Assembly: GCF_900312975.1 (NCBI RefSeq)
Contig: NZ_LT990039.1
Location: 248,001-312,000, forward strand
DNA from: Massilistercora timonensis
GTDB lineage: Bacteria > Bacillota > Clostridia > Lachnospirales > Lachnospiraceae
Direction of reading: 5' to 3'
Length of the DNA stretch: 64,000 bases
In this document: positions 8,067-15,488 of the stretch, in pieces
How positions within the stretch are numbered: position 1 is the first letter of the stretch
Layout: each line of letters begins with the position of its first letter
Program-made: the position numbers and the translations under genes
Notes under the pieces: model-generated
Databases searched by the model: none
The model's input: only the letters and a program-made list of their open reading frames with translations
Told to the model about the DNA's origin: nothing

Positions 8067-8938
8067 AACAATCGTTCCACGTCCAGTAAGCCCCATCCCT
8101 GGGCGGTTTCCGCCCTCTGGCAGCTTTCCCGCAATTTCAGTTTTATTTCTGCGTTGGTAATGTCTGAATATTTGGACAGAAGCATGGCGCAGGCCCCTGC
8201 CACCACCGGGGTGGCCATGGAGGTACCGCTTTTGATGGCGTAGGGCCGCCTGTACCGCGCAGGGGTATTGCTGCAGGAGATAATCCGGTAGCCGGGGGCC
8301 ACCAGATCCGGCTTGACCACGCAGGCTTCTGTGGGCCCCCGGCCGGAGCACCCCTCCCCTTCCCGGGGCGTCCCCAGGGCTCCCACGGTGATCACCTTAC
8401 GGCTGTTGCCGGGGATGGCGATGGTACCCTCCTTAGGCCCGTAGTTCCCGGCGGACACCACCACGGTGATCCCCGCGTCCCACAGCCGCTCCACCGCGTC
8501 GATGAGCCAGTTCTCCTTTTCTTCGTTCAGCCCGGCCCGGGCGCCCACGGAGATATTCACCACCCGCACTCCCAGCTCCCCTGCGTGCTTCATCAGCCAG
8601 CAGATCCCCTCCAGGATCTGCCGCATATTGCCCTCTCCTTTATGATCCAGCACTTTAAGCGCCACCAGCTTCGCCTTGGGCGCCATCCCGGCGAACACGC
8701 CCCTGGACATCCTGCCGTCCCCGGCCAGGATCCCGGCCACATGGGTCCCGTGTCCGTTGTCGTCGTAAGCCTCCCTCCTTCCTTCCACAAAATCCTGAAA
8801 CGCCGCCACCCGCCCCTGAAAATCCGGGTGAGGCGCAAGCCCGCTATCTAAAATGGCCACAGTCACATCCTGCCCCATACAGCTTCCCTTCTTCGTATCC
8901 GCGCACCAGTAGTGCACTGCCTGTTTCACTCGGTCCAT
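8048..8938 (-). CDS. S8 family serine peptidase (intracellular subtilase)
   Basis: A 296-residue subtilisin-like protease with the full triad: Asp in AILDSGLAPHPDF, His in DDNGHGTHVAGILAG and Ser in GTSMATPVVAG. The oxyanion Asn lies in VVSAGNYGP. No signal peptide, propeptide or transmembrane segment is visible, so it resembles an intracellular serine protease. The last residues, GTWYF, are coded by the REP-like element in which the gene ends. The start follows AAAAAGGAACGATC. Substrates are unknown. It is transcribed away from the neighbouring J-domain gene. Confidence 0.93.
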   Translation of the reverse strand: MDRVKQAVHYWCADTKKGSCMGQDVTVAILDSGLAPHPDFQGRVAAFQDFVEGRREAYDDNGHGTHVAGILAGDGRMSRGVFAGMAPKAKLVALKVLDHKGEGNMRQILEGICWLMKHAGELGVRVVNISVGARAGLNEEKENWLIDAVERLWDAGITVVVSAGNYGPKEGTIAIPGNSRKVITVGALGTPREGEGCSGRGPTEACVVKPDLVAPGYRIISCSNTPARYRRPYAIKSGTSMATPVVAGACAMLLSKYSDITNAEIKLKLRESCQRAETAQGWGLLDVERLLGTWYF

Positions 8939-9042
8939 GATCGTTCCTTTTTCTTATTAGCATATTCTCCAATTGATTTCTCAGTGAATTTGTCGTAGAA
9001 TAAATGTGTTCCTGATGGACATTTGATAAGGGGAGTATCAAT

Positions 9043-9678
9043 ATGGAAGGGAAAACGTATTACCAGATCCTGGGGGTTTCTTCGACAGCCAGCCTGGCTG
9101 AGATCACTGCAGCCAAAAACCGGCTTGCCAAAGAGTACCACCCAGATGTAAATATGAGAAAAGGCATCGACACCACAGCGCTTATGCAGGAAGTTCTGGA
9201 AGCCTACCAGATCCTGTCCGACGAGACCACGCGGGCGGATTATGACCGCAGGATCGCAGGCCGGGCCGCCGTCATGCAGACCTTTGACCTCCATGAGAGC
9301 GCTGAAAATGAGGCCCAGGAGGACCCGGCCTTCGTCACCTACTGGAAGGCCTCCAACGACCTCTACGACATCGTCACTGAGAGCGACGCCCTCTTTCGTC
9401 AGAAAGACGAGACCAGCCGCATCGCCCAGCTGGCCCTGCAGGCCCTCCGGCATATCCTCACGCTGCGGGAGGGACAGATCCCGGAGCGCTACTGGCATCC
9501 GGACATCATGAACTGGCTGCTCTTTGCCTGGTACAAGAACCGGAACTTCACCACCGCCTATCTTCTCACCCTCTACGACGAGCACATGAAAAATGAGATC
9601 CCGGTGATGGACAAGCTGCGGCTGAAAAATAAATCCATGCGCTACCAGCACTCAGTAAAGCGGCTGATCAAATATTAA
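9043..9678 (+). CDS. J-domain (DnaJ-like) protein
   Basis: A 211-residue protein with an N-terminal J domain (residues 3-68) including the HPD motif (His33-Pro34-Asp35), which stimulates the ATPase of DnaK. There is no Gly/Phe region, zinc finger or C-terminal substrate domain, so it is not DnaJ itself. The remaining 140 residues are helical and of unknown function, with no obvious membrane segment. It may be a co-chaperone for a specific client. It is divergent from the subtilase, with a 104-bp shared control region, and AAGGGGAG precedes the start. Confidence 0.88.
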   Translation: MEGKTYYQILGVSSTASLAEITAAKNRLAKEYHPDVNMRKGIDTTALMQEVLEAYQILSDETTRADYDRRIAGRAAVMQTFDLHESAENEAQEDPAFVTYWKASNDLYDIVTESDALFRQKDETSRIAQLALQALRHILTLREGQIPERYWHPDIMNWLLFAWYKNRNFTTAYLLTLYDEHMKNEIPVMDKLRLKNKSMRYQHSVKRLIKY

Positions 9679-9745
9679 ATCCGCCTCACACATCCTCCAC
9701 ATCTGCATATGATGTACTGTAAATAATCGATATGGAGGACTTGAC

Positions 9746-9976
9746 ATGAGCGATTTAAGTGCTACAAACTGTGGCTGCGGTTGTGACGCCGCTCCGAGAC
9801 GTGGAGACTGTGGATGTGGATTTGGCGGAAATAACTGCCTGTGGATCATCCTGCTTCTGTGCTGCTGCGGTGGCTGCAGCAACGGATTCGGCGGAAACGA
9901 CAACTGCCTGTGGATCATCCTGCTCCTGTGCTGCTGCGGCGGCTTTGGCGGCGGATACAATGATTGTGGCTGCTAA
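9746..9976 (+). CDS. High-cysteine tandem-repeat microprotein
   Basis: A 76-residue protein rich in Cys and Gly. It starts MSDLSATNCGCGCD and contains two near-identical units (GFGGN..CLWIILLLCCCGG), repeated almost exactly at DNA level, and ends YNDCGC. Each unit has a short hydrophobic stretch followed by CCC. Similar Lachnospiraceae proteins are, from memory, annotated as chorion-class high-cysteine proteins. Function is unknown; a structural, spore-surface or membrane-associated role is possible. GGAGG at the right distance and a strong terminator downstream support expression as a single gene. Confidence 0.8.
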   Translation: MSDLSATNCGCGCDAAPRRGDCGCGFGGNNCLWIILLLCCCGGCSNGFGGNDNCLWIILLLCCCGGFGGGYNDCGC

Positions 9977-9993
9977 TTACAGATAGAAAAACC

Positions 9994-10024
9994 AACGGAC
10001 GGAGTACAGCACTCCGTCCGTTTT
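9994..10024 (+). terminator. Bidirectional terminator between convergent small genes
   Basis: A perfect 12-bp stem (AACGGACGGAGT at 9994-10005 with ACTCCGTCCGTT at 10011-10022), a 5-nt loop and a T-run on the plus strand. On the minus strand the stem is followed by GGTTTTT. It serves the microprotein gene and the convergent 47-residue gene. Confidence 0.9.
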
Positions 10025-10031
10025 CTCTGCC

Positions 10032-10175
10032 TTAAGGGTCCTCCCTCTTATGGGAAATGGACTCCGTCTGGTCCTCTTTCTCCTCCCGGCTTTCCTGATC
10101 CAGCCGTCGTCTCAGCATACATTCCTCATCGATCTCATAGACCGCGTTCCCGTCAATGATCAGCTTCCGGTTCAT
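10032..10175 (-). CDS. Small conserved-looking protein of unknown function (47 aa)
   Basis: Starts MNRKLIIDGNAVYEIDEECM and continues as a charged Arg/Glu-rich tail. The ATG at 10175 has an excellent ribosome site (AAGGAAGGAACAGA), which separates it from a much longer spurious open frame. I do not recognise a domain. The N-terminal block looks like a short conserved family rather than noise. It is convergent with the high-cysteine gene across a shared terminator and divergent from the next pair of unknown genes. Confidence 0.65.
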   Translation of the reverse strand: MNRKLIIDGNAVYEIDEECMLRRRLDQESREEKEDQTESISHKREDP

Positions 10176-10313
10176 TCTGTTCCTTCCTTTCCTTCTCATA
10201 CTCCCCTGCCCTATCAATATATGAAAGAATCTGGAAAATGGTCTCCTTGCCGGTCTCTTCTCCCCGCTTCCTGCATATATATTTACAACGTGATCTCCCG
10301 GAGCGTGTACGGT

Positions 10314-10826
10314 ATGGAAGCAAAACCCCCAAAACTTATGACCCCCTTCGACTGCCTTGTCACCACAGACCAGCTCTATACCCTCAAGCTCCTTCTTCCC
10401 TATACGCCCCCTTCCGCCCAGCGCATGCTGGCCGTCTATGTGAAGTTCCAGGAGTTCCGCCTTGCCCTGGAATATTTCCAGGGCTTCCCTCCCCGGGCGG
10501 CGGGCCGCTCTCCCCTGGAGGACCTGAAGCCCTATCTCCGTCCGGAAGAGCGGGAAACCATGGAACAGATGGAGGGCATGATGCATATGATGGAACTGAT
10601 GCAGGAATTCCCTGCCGACGTTGCCCAGGATCCCAACCCGGAAGCCGCCTGTCAGGAAGAGGCGCCCCGCGCCGGCTTCTCTCCCCTGGATCTGATGAAA
10701 CAGATGCTGTCCCCCGGGCAGCAGGAACTCTTCGATACATACACCGCCCTCTTCGACGATGTGATGACTGACCCTTTGACAGAATCATCCCCAACGGAAA
10801 AGAAAGGAGATTCCAAACATGAATGA
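10314..10826 (+). CDS. Hypothetical protein (170 aa)
   Basis: No domain recognised. The start chosen is the ATG at 10314 (MEAKPPKLMTPFDC), with CCGGAG 10 nt upstream; a longer frame begins at 10050 but overlaps the opposite small gene. The middle is helical and hydrophobic (TLKLLLPYTPPSAQRMLAVYVKFQEFRLAL, in two pieces), then a Met/Glu-rich stretch and an acidic C-terminus. The stop overlaps the next start, so the two products are probably made together. Confidence 0.6.
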   Translation: MEAKPPKLMTPFDCLVTTDQLYTLKLLLPYTPPSAQRMLAVYVKFQEFRLALEYFQGFPPRAAGRSPLEDLKPYLRPEERETMEQMEGMMHMMELMQEFPADVAQDPNPEAACQEEAPRAGFSPLDLMKQMLSPGQQELFDTYTALFDDVMTDPLTESSPTEKKGDSKHE

Positions 10827-11106
10827 ACACAGAAACGACTGGATCGACCACCCCGCCATGGAGAAGATCGATCCCTTAAAACGGGAGCTGATCCGAACCG
10901 CCGCAAAACAGACTCAGGGGAAAAGCGGCAATTCCCTGGCTCCTGTCATGATGGCCCTCATCACCAGCGCCAACAAGAAAGGCATCCGCTTCGAGCCGGA
11001 AGAGATCTCCCTCATCATGGAAATCCTGAAAGACGGGAAATCCAGAGAGGAGCAGGAACAGATCGACCGGATGATGCAGATGGTGAATTCCTATCTGCGG
11101 CGGTAA
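10819..11106 (+). CDS. Hypothetical protein (95 aa), coupled to the gene before it
   Basis: A 95-residue charged helical protein starting MNEHRNDWIDHPAMEKIDPLKR. It contains a helix pair reminiscent of small regulatory or assembly proteins, but no family is recognised. Its ATG overlaps the previous stop by 8 bp, with AAGGAG in the preceding coding end, which suggests translational coupling. The two-gene unit ends in a terminator. Confidence 0.7.
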   Translation: MNEHRNDWIDHPAMEKIDPLKRELIRTAAKQTQGKSGNSLAPVMMALITSANKKGIRFEPEEISLIMEILKDGKSREEQEQIDRMMQMVNSYLRR

Positions 11107-11148
11107 ATATAGGTTTGTAGAGATGACATGGCAGCGATCAGACGCACG

Positions 11149-11187
11149 AAAGAGGAGTCAGCCCCCGGTAGGGACTGACTCCTCTTT
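11149..11187 (+). terminator. Terminator between convergent genes
   Basis: A 13-bp stem, AAAGAGGAGTCAG (11149-11161) with CTGACTCCTCTTT (11175-11187), with a short T-run in both directions. It ends the two-gene unknown unit and the convergent RhuM-Fic gene. Confidence 0.75.
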
Positions 11188-11201
11188 ATGCGCCGCCATT
11201 C

Positions 11202-12122
11202 TCAGCTTATACAATTCATAATGACACTTATCATCATCTCTTTTTCTTCTGGATTCGACTCAGCGATCATGATTGTAAGCGCCACCAAAGTGTGATCGTC
11301 TATGGTCTTTTCTCCATTTTTAAACAACTTCTCATTCTTGTCCAGAAAATACAGAAACATAGTGGCTGCTATCCGTTTGTTTCCATCAGAAAAACTGTGA
11401 TTCTTGGTAACAAAATACAATAGATTCGCCGCTTTTTCTTCCAGAGTCGGATACAGGTCCTCCCCTCCAAAACTCTGGTATATAGCGCCAATACTACCTT
11501 TGAAAGAATCATCTTTCTCATTGCCAAACAAAGAACTGCTGTAGCCGAACTTCATCTCATCAATAACTTTCCTACATTCTTCATATGTCAGGACATAGGT
11601 TGCCTCATTCCCTTTTGGACGTGCCATATTCTGATGATCGTATGCGTCCAGCAGATCCAGAGCCTGGCTATAACACTCTACCACCGTCAGTACCTGTTTG
11701 GTATCCAGGCTGTTTTCTACCCGTTTCATAACCCGTATGACCTCGTTTAGCTGATTCATACGGTTATGGTTCACAGCGTAGCCCTTGATTATGTATTCCT
11801 TCAGTACGGAATTGGCCCATCGTCGGAATTCAACGCCCCGTTTCGATTTCACCCGGTATCCAACAGAAATGATAACATCTAGTGTATAAAACGGTACTAA
11901 TTGCTTAACTCCGTCAACACGCATTTTTTGCGTGTTGTTCTCCCGATCAACTTCACTTTCTGTAAATACATTATTAATATGCTTTCTAATCGTTTTCTCG
12001 TCTCGCTCAAACAACACTGCCATTTGATTAGCGCTGAGCCATACAGTATCACTTATTACCGAAACCGGAAGCGAAATAATTTTATCCGCTGTCTCAAATA
12101 TAACAATATCTTTATTATTCAT
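11202..12122 (-). CDS. RhuM-like / Fic-Doc fusion protein
   Basis: 306 residues in two parts. The N-terminal 110-130 residues resemble the RhuM 'virulence' family (LSANQMAVLFERDEKTIRKH helix-turn-helix-like start; FYTLDVIISVGYRVKSKRG). The C-terminal half is a Fic/Doc domain with HSFSDGNKRIAATMF, close to the Doc-type HxFxDANKR signature used for nucleotide or phosphate transfer to a target protein. The gene is visibly more AT-rich than its neighbours, which suggests transfer. No small antitoxin gene is visible next to it. Target and activity are unknown. Confidence 0.85.
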   Translation of the reverse strand: MNNKDIVIFETADKIISLPVSVISDTVWLSANQMAVLFERDEKTIRKHINNVFTESEVDRENNTQKMRVDGVKQLVPFYTLDVIISVGYRVKSKRGVEFRRWANSVLKEYIIKGYAVNHNRMNQLNEVIRVMKRVENSLDTKQVLTVVECYSQALDLLDAYDHQNMARPKGNEATYVLTYEECRKVIDEMKFGYSSSLFGNEKDDSFKGSIGAIYQSFGGEDLYPTLEEKAANLLYFVTKNHSFSDGNKRIAATMFLYFLDKNEKLFKNGEKTIDDHTLVALTIMIAESNPEEKEMMISVIMNCIS

Positions 12123-12190
12123 CTTCTATTCCCCCTCCCTCCCACTTTTACTCCCCCACATTGCAGTTGTCTCCGCTGTTTCCGGCAATT

Positions 12191-12667
12191 CTAGAATCCT
12201 TCCTCCCTGCGCATCATCCGCACTTCTCTGCGCTTCTTCGCCTTCTCCCACTCTTCCTGCTCCTCCTTGGTCTCCAGCTCCAGCCGGGGCACCGGGGTCG
12301 GCTTATCGTTGTCGTCCAGGGCCACCATAGTGAAAAAAGCGTGGTTGATGGGCGTCTTCACTCCGTCGATATCTTCCACATAACTATCCACCTTTACTTC
12401 CATGGACGTATTCCCCACATAAGTCACTTTGCCGATGATCACGATCACATCCCGCTGATACGCCCCCCGCAGGAACCGCAAATTGTCCACGGAAGCGGTG
12501 GTCACGTTTTTGTGGGTATGGCGCTTTCCCACCACGCCTGCCACCTCGTCGATCCACTGCATCAGGACGCCGCCGAAGAGACGCCCCGCTGCGTTCAGAT
12601 GGTTGGGCCTTACGATATGCACGGTCTGCACGACTGATTCCGATACTTTTCTGCTTGTCACTGTCAT
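12191..12667 (-). CDS. Hotdog-fold acyl-CoA thioesterase
   Basis: A 158-residue acyl-CoA hydrolase of the YciA/BACH type. Key features are the conserved NHLNAAGRLFGGVLMQWIDEVAG helix segment with the catalytic Asn/Asp region, then HAFFTMVALDDNDKP. It hydrolyses acyl-CoA to acid and CoA; its chain preference cannot be judged. The ATG at 12667 lies in an ATGA overlap with the stop of the upstream gene, which fixes the start and shows coupling. The C-terminus is a charged helix. Confidence 0.9.
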   Translation of the reverse strand: MTVTSRKVSESVVQTVHIVRPNHLNAAGRLFGGVLMQWIDEVAGVVGKRHTHKNVTTASVDNLRFLRGAYQRDVIVIIGKVTYVGNTSMEVKVDSYVEDIDGVKTPINHAFFTMVALDDNDKPTPVPRLELETKEEQEEWEKAKKRREVRMMRREEGF

Positions 12668-13167
12668 TTGCTCCACCTCACTCTATAGTTTCCGGCAAGT
12701 TCCCGGTAAAATCCCATGGTTTCTTCATCCTCGCAGAAGATGGGGAACTGAAGGCCATAATTTCCCCAGATCAGCACCTTCCTGCGGCCGCCGTAGAAGC
12801 TGGAGAACAGCCACTCCGACGCCGTGATCTCAAAGAGAAGGTCCAGCACCTCCCCGGAGACGGGAAAATAGATCTCCCCTGCCTCTGCATCCAGGGTCTC
12901 AAGCGTCCGTCTCTGATCCGGCGAGAGTCCTGCCAGGAATGCTTCCTTCTGCTCTTTTCCCAGAACCGGATAATAAAAATCCCCGTACATGGCGCCCTGG
13001 TTCTGACGCTCCACCTCTCTGAGGAACTCTCTCATATCCTCTCTTGTCTGCGCAGACAAGATCCCGCCTTCGTATTTCCCAAAGGCCTCCTGCACCGTGT
13101 CCGCATACAGGTATCCTGCCTTTTGCAGCGCCGCCCTGGTGATGGGTCTGATCCTGGTCTCTGACAT
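12664..13167 (-). CDS. Hypothetical protein upstream of the thioesterase
   Basis: A 167-residue soluble protein starting MSETRIRPITRAALQKAGYLY. No recognisable motif; several Trp/Tyr and Glu-rich helical stretches are present. It overlaps the thioesterase by 4 bp (ATGA) and is probably in one transcript with it. I cannot assign a function. Confidence 0.75.
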   Translation of the reverse strand: MSETRIRPITRAALQKAGYLYADTVQEAFGKYEGGILSAQTREDMREFLREVERQNQGAMYGDFYYPVLGKEQKEAFLAGLSPDQRRTLETLDAEAGEIYFPVSGEVLDLLFEITASEWLFSSFYGGRRKVLIWGNYGLQFPIFCEDEETMGFYRELAGNYRVRWSK

Positions 13168-13206
13168 GGTTTTCCCTCCCTGTCTTCCAAAAAACTTTGC
13201 CGGTAT

Positions 13207-13235
13207 CTTCCGGTTCTATCTTACCATACCGGAAG
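13207..13235. promoter_or_regulatory. Inverted repeat in a divergent control region
   Basis: Perfect 8-bp arms CTTCCGGT (13207-13214) and ACCGGAAG (13228-13235) separated by 13 bp, between the hypothetical gene and the divergent truA-like gene. It could be an operator. No convincing promoter was found around it. Confidence 0.4.
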
Positions 13236-13327
13236 GGATAAGTCTATTTTCCCACAGATCTTAAGATTTATTGTAGAAATCTCGGGTTTTCCATGGTATC
13301 CTAGTTATGGAAAGGACGGGACTTTTT

Positions 13328-14065
13328 ATGAGAAATATCAAACTGACCATAGAATACGACGGCAGCCGCTATCAGGGCTGGAGCCGTCTTGGAAAAAATG
13401 AATCCAACAACACCATCTCCAACAAGCTGCAGGAGGTGTTGCGGAAAATGACCGGGGAGTTCCTGATCGAACTGTACTGCGGCTGCCGGACAGAAGCCGG
13501 CGTCCACGCTTACGCCCAGGTGGTGAATTTCAAGACCGAGTGCACCATGGATACAGAGGAGATCAAGCATTACCTCAACCGCTACCTCCCCATGGATATA
13601 GCCATCACTGAAGTGGATGAGGTGCCGGAGCGGTTCCACGCCCAGCTGGGTGTGATCTCCCAGACTTACATCTACCGGATGACCATCACCGACGTACCCA
13701 GCGTCTTCGACCGCAAGCATACCTTCCACTGCTTCAAGGTGCCGGACAAGAAGGCCATGCAGCAGGCGGCCATGCTTCTTATCGGAACCCATGATTTCCG
13801 GAATTTTGCCGCCTCCAAGTCAGACAAGTCCACAGTCCGGGAGATCCAGGACATCGATATCTACGGAGACGATGAGGAAATGCAGATCCTGATCTGCGCA
13901 GACAGCTTCCTTCACAACATGGCGCGGATGATCATCGGCACCTTGCTGGATATCGGATTCGGAAGCCGCAGAAAAGAAGAGATCGAAGAGATTTTTGAGG
14001 GGAACAGCGCCGCAAGCGCACCCTGCGATCCCAAGGGATTATATTTACAGGAGGTCCGCTACTAG
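13328..14065 (+). CDS. TruA-like pseudouridine synthase with Glu in place of the catalytic Asp
   Basis: 245 residues with the TruA fold: YDGSRYQGW at the start, RYLPMDIAI and ERFHAQ in the middle, LHNMARMIIGTLLDIG at the end. The universal TruA motif GRTDAGVHA, whose Asp is the catalytic nucleophile, reads CRTEAGVHA here, with Glu56. The codon GAA is plain in the sequence. The enzyme may be an altered synthase or an RNA binder. The ATG at 13328 is used because AAAGGACGGG lies before it. Its stop codon overlaps that of the convergent gene. Confidence 0.85.
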   Translation: MRNIKLTIEYDGSRYQGWSRLGKNESNNTISNKLQEVLRKMTGEFLIELYCGCRTEAGVHAYAQVVNFKTECTMDTEEIKHYLNRYLPMDIAITEVDEVPERFHAQLGVISQTYIYRMTITDVPSVFDRKHTFHCFKVPDKKAMQQAAMLLIGTHDFRNFAASKSDKSTVREIQDIDIYGDDEEMQILICADSFLHNMARMIIGTLLDIGFGSRRKEEIEEIFEGNSAASAPCDPKGLYLQEVRY

Positions 14066-14080
14066 CGGGCCTCCTGCTTT
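14049..14080 (+). terminator. Terminator containing both stop codons
   Basis: A 12-bp stem (14049-14060 with 14064-14075, one G-U pair) with a 3-nt loop, followed by GCTTTTCTTC. The TAG stops of the plus gene (14063-14065) and the minus gene (14062-14064) lie in the loop and the first base or two of the 3' arm. Confidence 0.75.
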
Positions 14081-15078
14081 TCTTCTCGCAGCTTTTCCAT
14101 GATGGCCGCCAGTTTCTCCGGCGGCCGGCCAAAACCGTATCTTTGATAGAATTCCTGGGCGTCTGAGGTGTGCAGAACTCCGTGGAGTCCTTCCATGTCT
14201 TCCATCACCTGATCCATCAGCATGGTTCCCAGTCCCTGATGACGGTATGCCTCATCGATGATCACATCCATAAGATAGAAGGTGGTGGTGTGATCCGTGA
14301 TCACCCTTGCGTATCCCACCATATAGTCCTGTTCATCATAGACCCCGTAGCACAAAGAATGCTCCATGGCTCCCCGGATCATTTCCCGGGAACGATCTTT
14401 GGCCCAGTAAGACTGGCCCATCAGCGCCACCACCCGCTCCAGACTCAGTTTCTTCCGGTCTTTGCTTACATAGAAGCCCTTCCGGGGCGCTTCTTTCCTT
14501 CCTTCTTGCCGGATCTTCTCCCGGGTCTCCTGGCGCACCGCCTCCCGGAAGCTCTGAAGCTCCGGGACTTCTTTGGCCTCTTTCTCGCCGTGGGTCAGCT
14601 GCAGGTCATATTCCAGGGGCAGCCAGGTGGCGATATCCGCCTCATTGTGCTGGATCACCGCTTCCATCTTGTCCAGGGCCCTGGCGATCTTCCCCTCAGG
14701 CGTCTCTCCCTTTTCAAATTCCGAAAGTCTCTCCAGGAATTCCCGGCCTTTTTCTTCCGGCAGGATCTCTGCCAGGCGCTTTACTGCCCTTTCTTCTTCC
14801 CTTTCATGAACCGCTTCCTTCTCAAAGCAGGGCACGTCTCCGGTGACCGCCTCCCCCAGGTCGTGGAGCAGGCAAAGCTCCAGCAGCCGTTCCAGATCGA
14901 TCTGAGGAAATTCCTCCTTCAGAAGCCAGGCCGCAAGGCCAAGCCGCCAGGAATGTTCCGCCACACTCTCCCGCCGCCCGGAGGAGGTCCAGGAGTGGCG
15001 CAGCGCACATTTCAGCTGCTCCGCCTTATGCAGAAATTCCAGGAACCATTCTTCCTTTTTCCCGTGTTCTTCCATCAT
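14062..15078 (-). CDS. HD-domain hydrolase / GNAT acetyltransferase fusion
   Basis: 338 residues. The N-terminal half is an HD-domain phosphohydrolase of the YfbR/HDDC2 type: SVAEHSWRLGLAA, LLHDLGEAVTGDVP and a downstream Asp in RALDKMEAV, typical of 5'-deoxynucleotidases. From about residue 200 the C-terminal part is a GNAT acyltransferase with DVIIDEAYRHQGLGTMLM (acetyl-CoA loop) and a C-terminal QEFYQRYGFGRPP. The joined activities are unusual. It lies 3 bp after yjbQ in one run with the patatin gene. Confidence 0.85.
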   Translation of the reverse strand: MMEEHGKKEEWFLEFLHKAEQLKCALRHSWTSSGRRESVAEHSWRLGLAAWLLKEEFPQIDLERLLELCLLHDLGEAVTGDVPCFEKEAVHEREEERAVKRLAEILPEEKGREFLERLSEFEKGETPEGKIARALDKMEAVIQHNEADIATWLPLEYDLQLTHGEKEAKEVPELQSFREAVRQETREKIRQEGRKEAPRKGFYVSKDRKKLSLERVVALMGQSYWAKDRSREMIRGAMEHSLCYGVYDEQDYMVGYARVITDHTTTFYLMDVIIDEAYRHQGLGTMLMDQVMEDMEGLHGVLHTSDAQEFYQRYGFGRPPEKLAAIMEKLREEKQEAR

Positions 15079-15081
15079 CTG

Positions 15082-15486
15082 CTACCCTTCCAGGATCTTC
15101 ACGAAGAACCGGCGGTTCCTGGGCCCGTCGAACTCGCAGAAATACACATCCTGCCAGATGCCTAAGATCAGCTGTCCGTTTTCCAGAATCAGGGTCTGGG
15201 AAGGCCCCACACAGGTGGTCTTCAGATGGGCGTGGGAATTTCCTTCCATATGCTGATAGTAGGGCCTGCGGGTGGGGAAGGTCTCCTCCAGTCCGCAGAG
15301 CATGTCGTGGACCACATCCGGGTCCGCATTCTCATTGATGGTAAATCCTGCTGTAGTGTGCGGGGAATACACCACCACGATCCCGTCTTTTACGCCGCTT
15401 TTTTCCACGTCTTTGCGGATCATCCCGGTCACCTTGGTCATTTGCTGGGAAGTCCCCGTGGCGATTTGGTGTTCAAATAAATGCAT
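15082..15486 (-). CDS. YjbQ family (UPF0047) protein
   Basis: A 134-residue UPF0047 protein with the metal-binding-like residues in YSPHTTAGFTINENADPDV and NSHAHLKTTCVGPSQ. Family members show weak thiamine-phosphate synthase activity in genetic tests, but their physiological role is unclear. The gene lies between the patatin and HD-GNAT genes with almost no spacing. Confidence 0.92.
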   Translation of the reverse strand: MHLFEHQIATGTSQQMTKVTGMIRKDVEKSGVKDGIVVVYSPHTTAGFTINENADPDVVHDMLCGLEETFPTRRPYYQHMEGNSHAHLKTTCVGPSQTLILENGQLILGIWQDVYFCEFDGPRNRRFFVKILEG

Positions 15487-15488
15487 TT

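Noticed and set aside
10050-10313. Longer N-terminus for the 170-residue hypothetical gene
   Set aside because: It would overlap the opposite 47-residue gene, which has a far better ribosome site, and the added residues look random.
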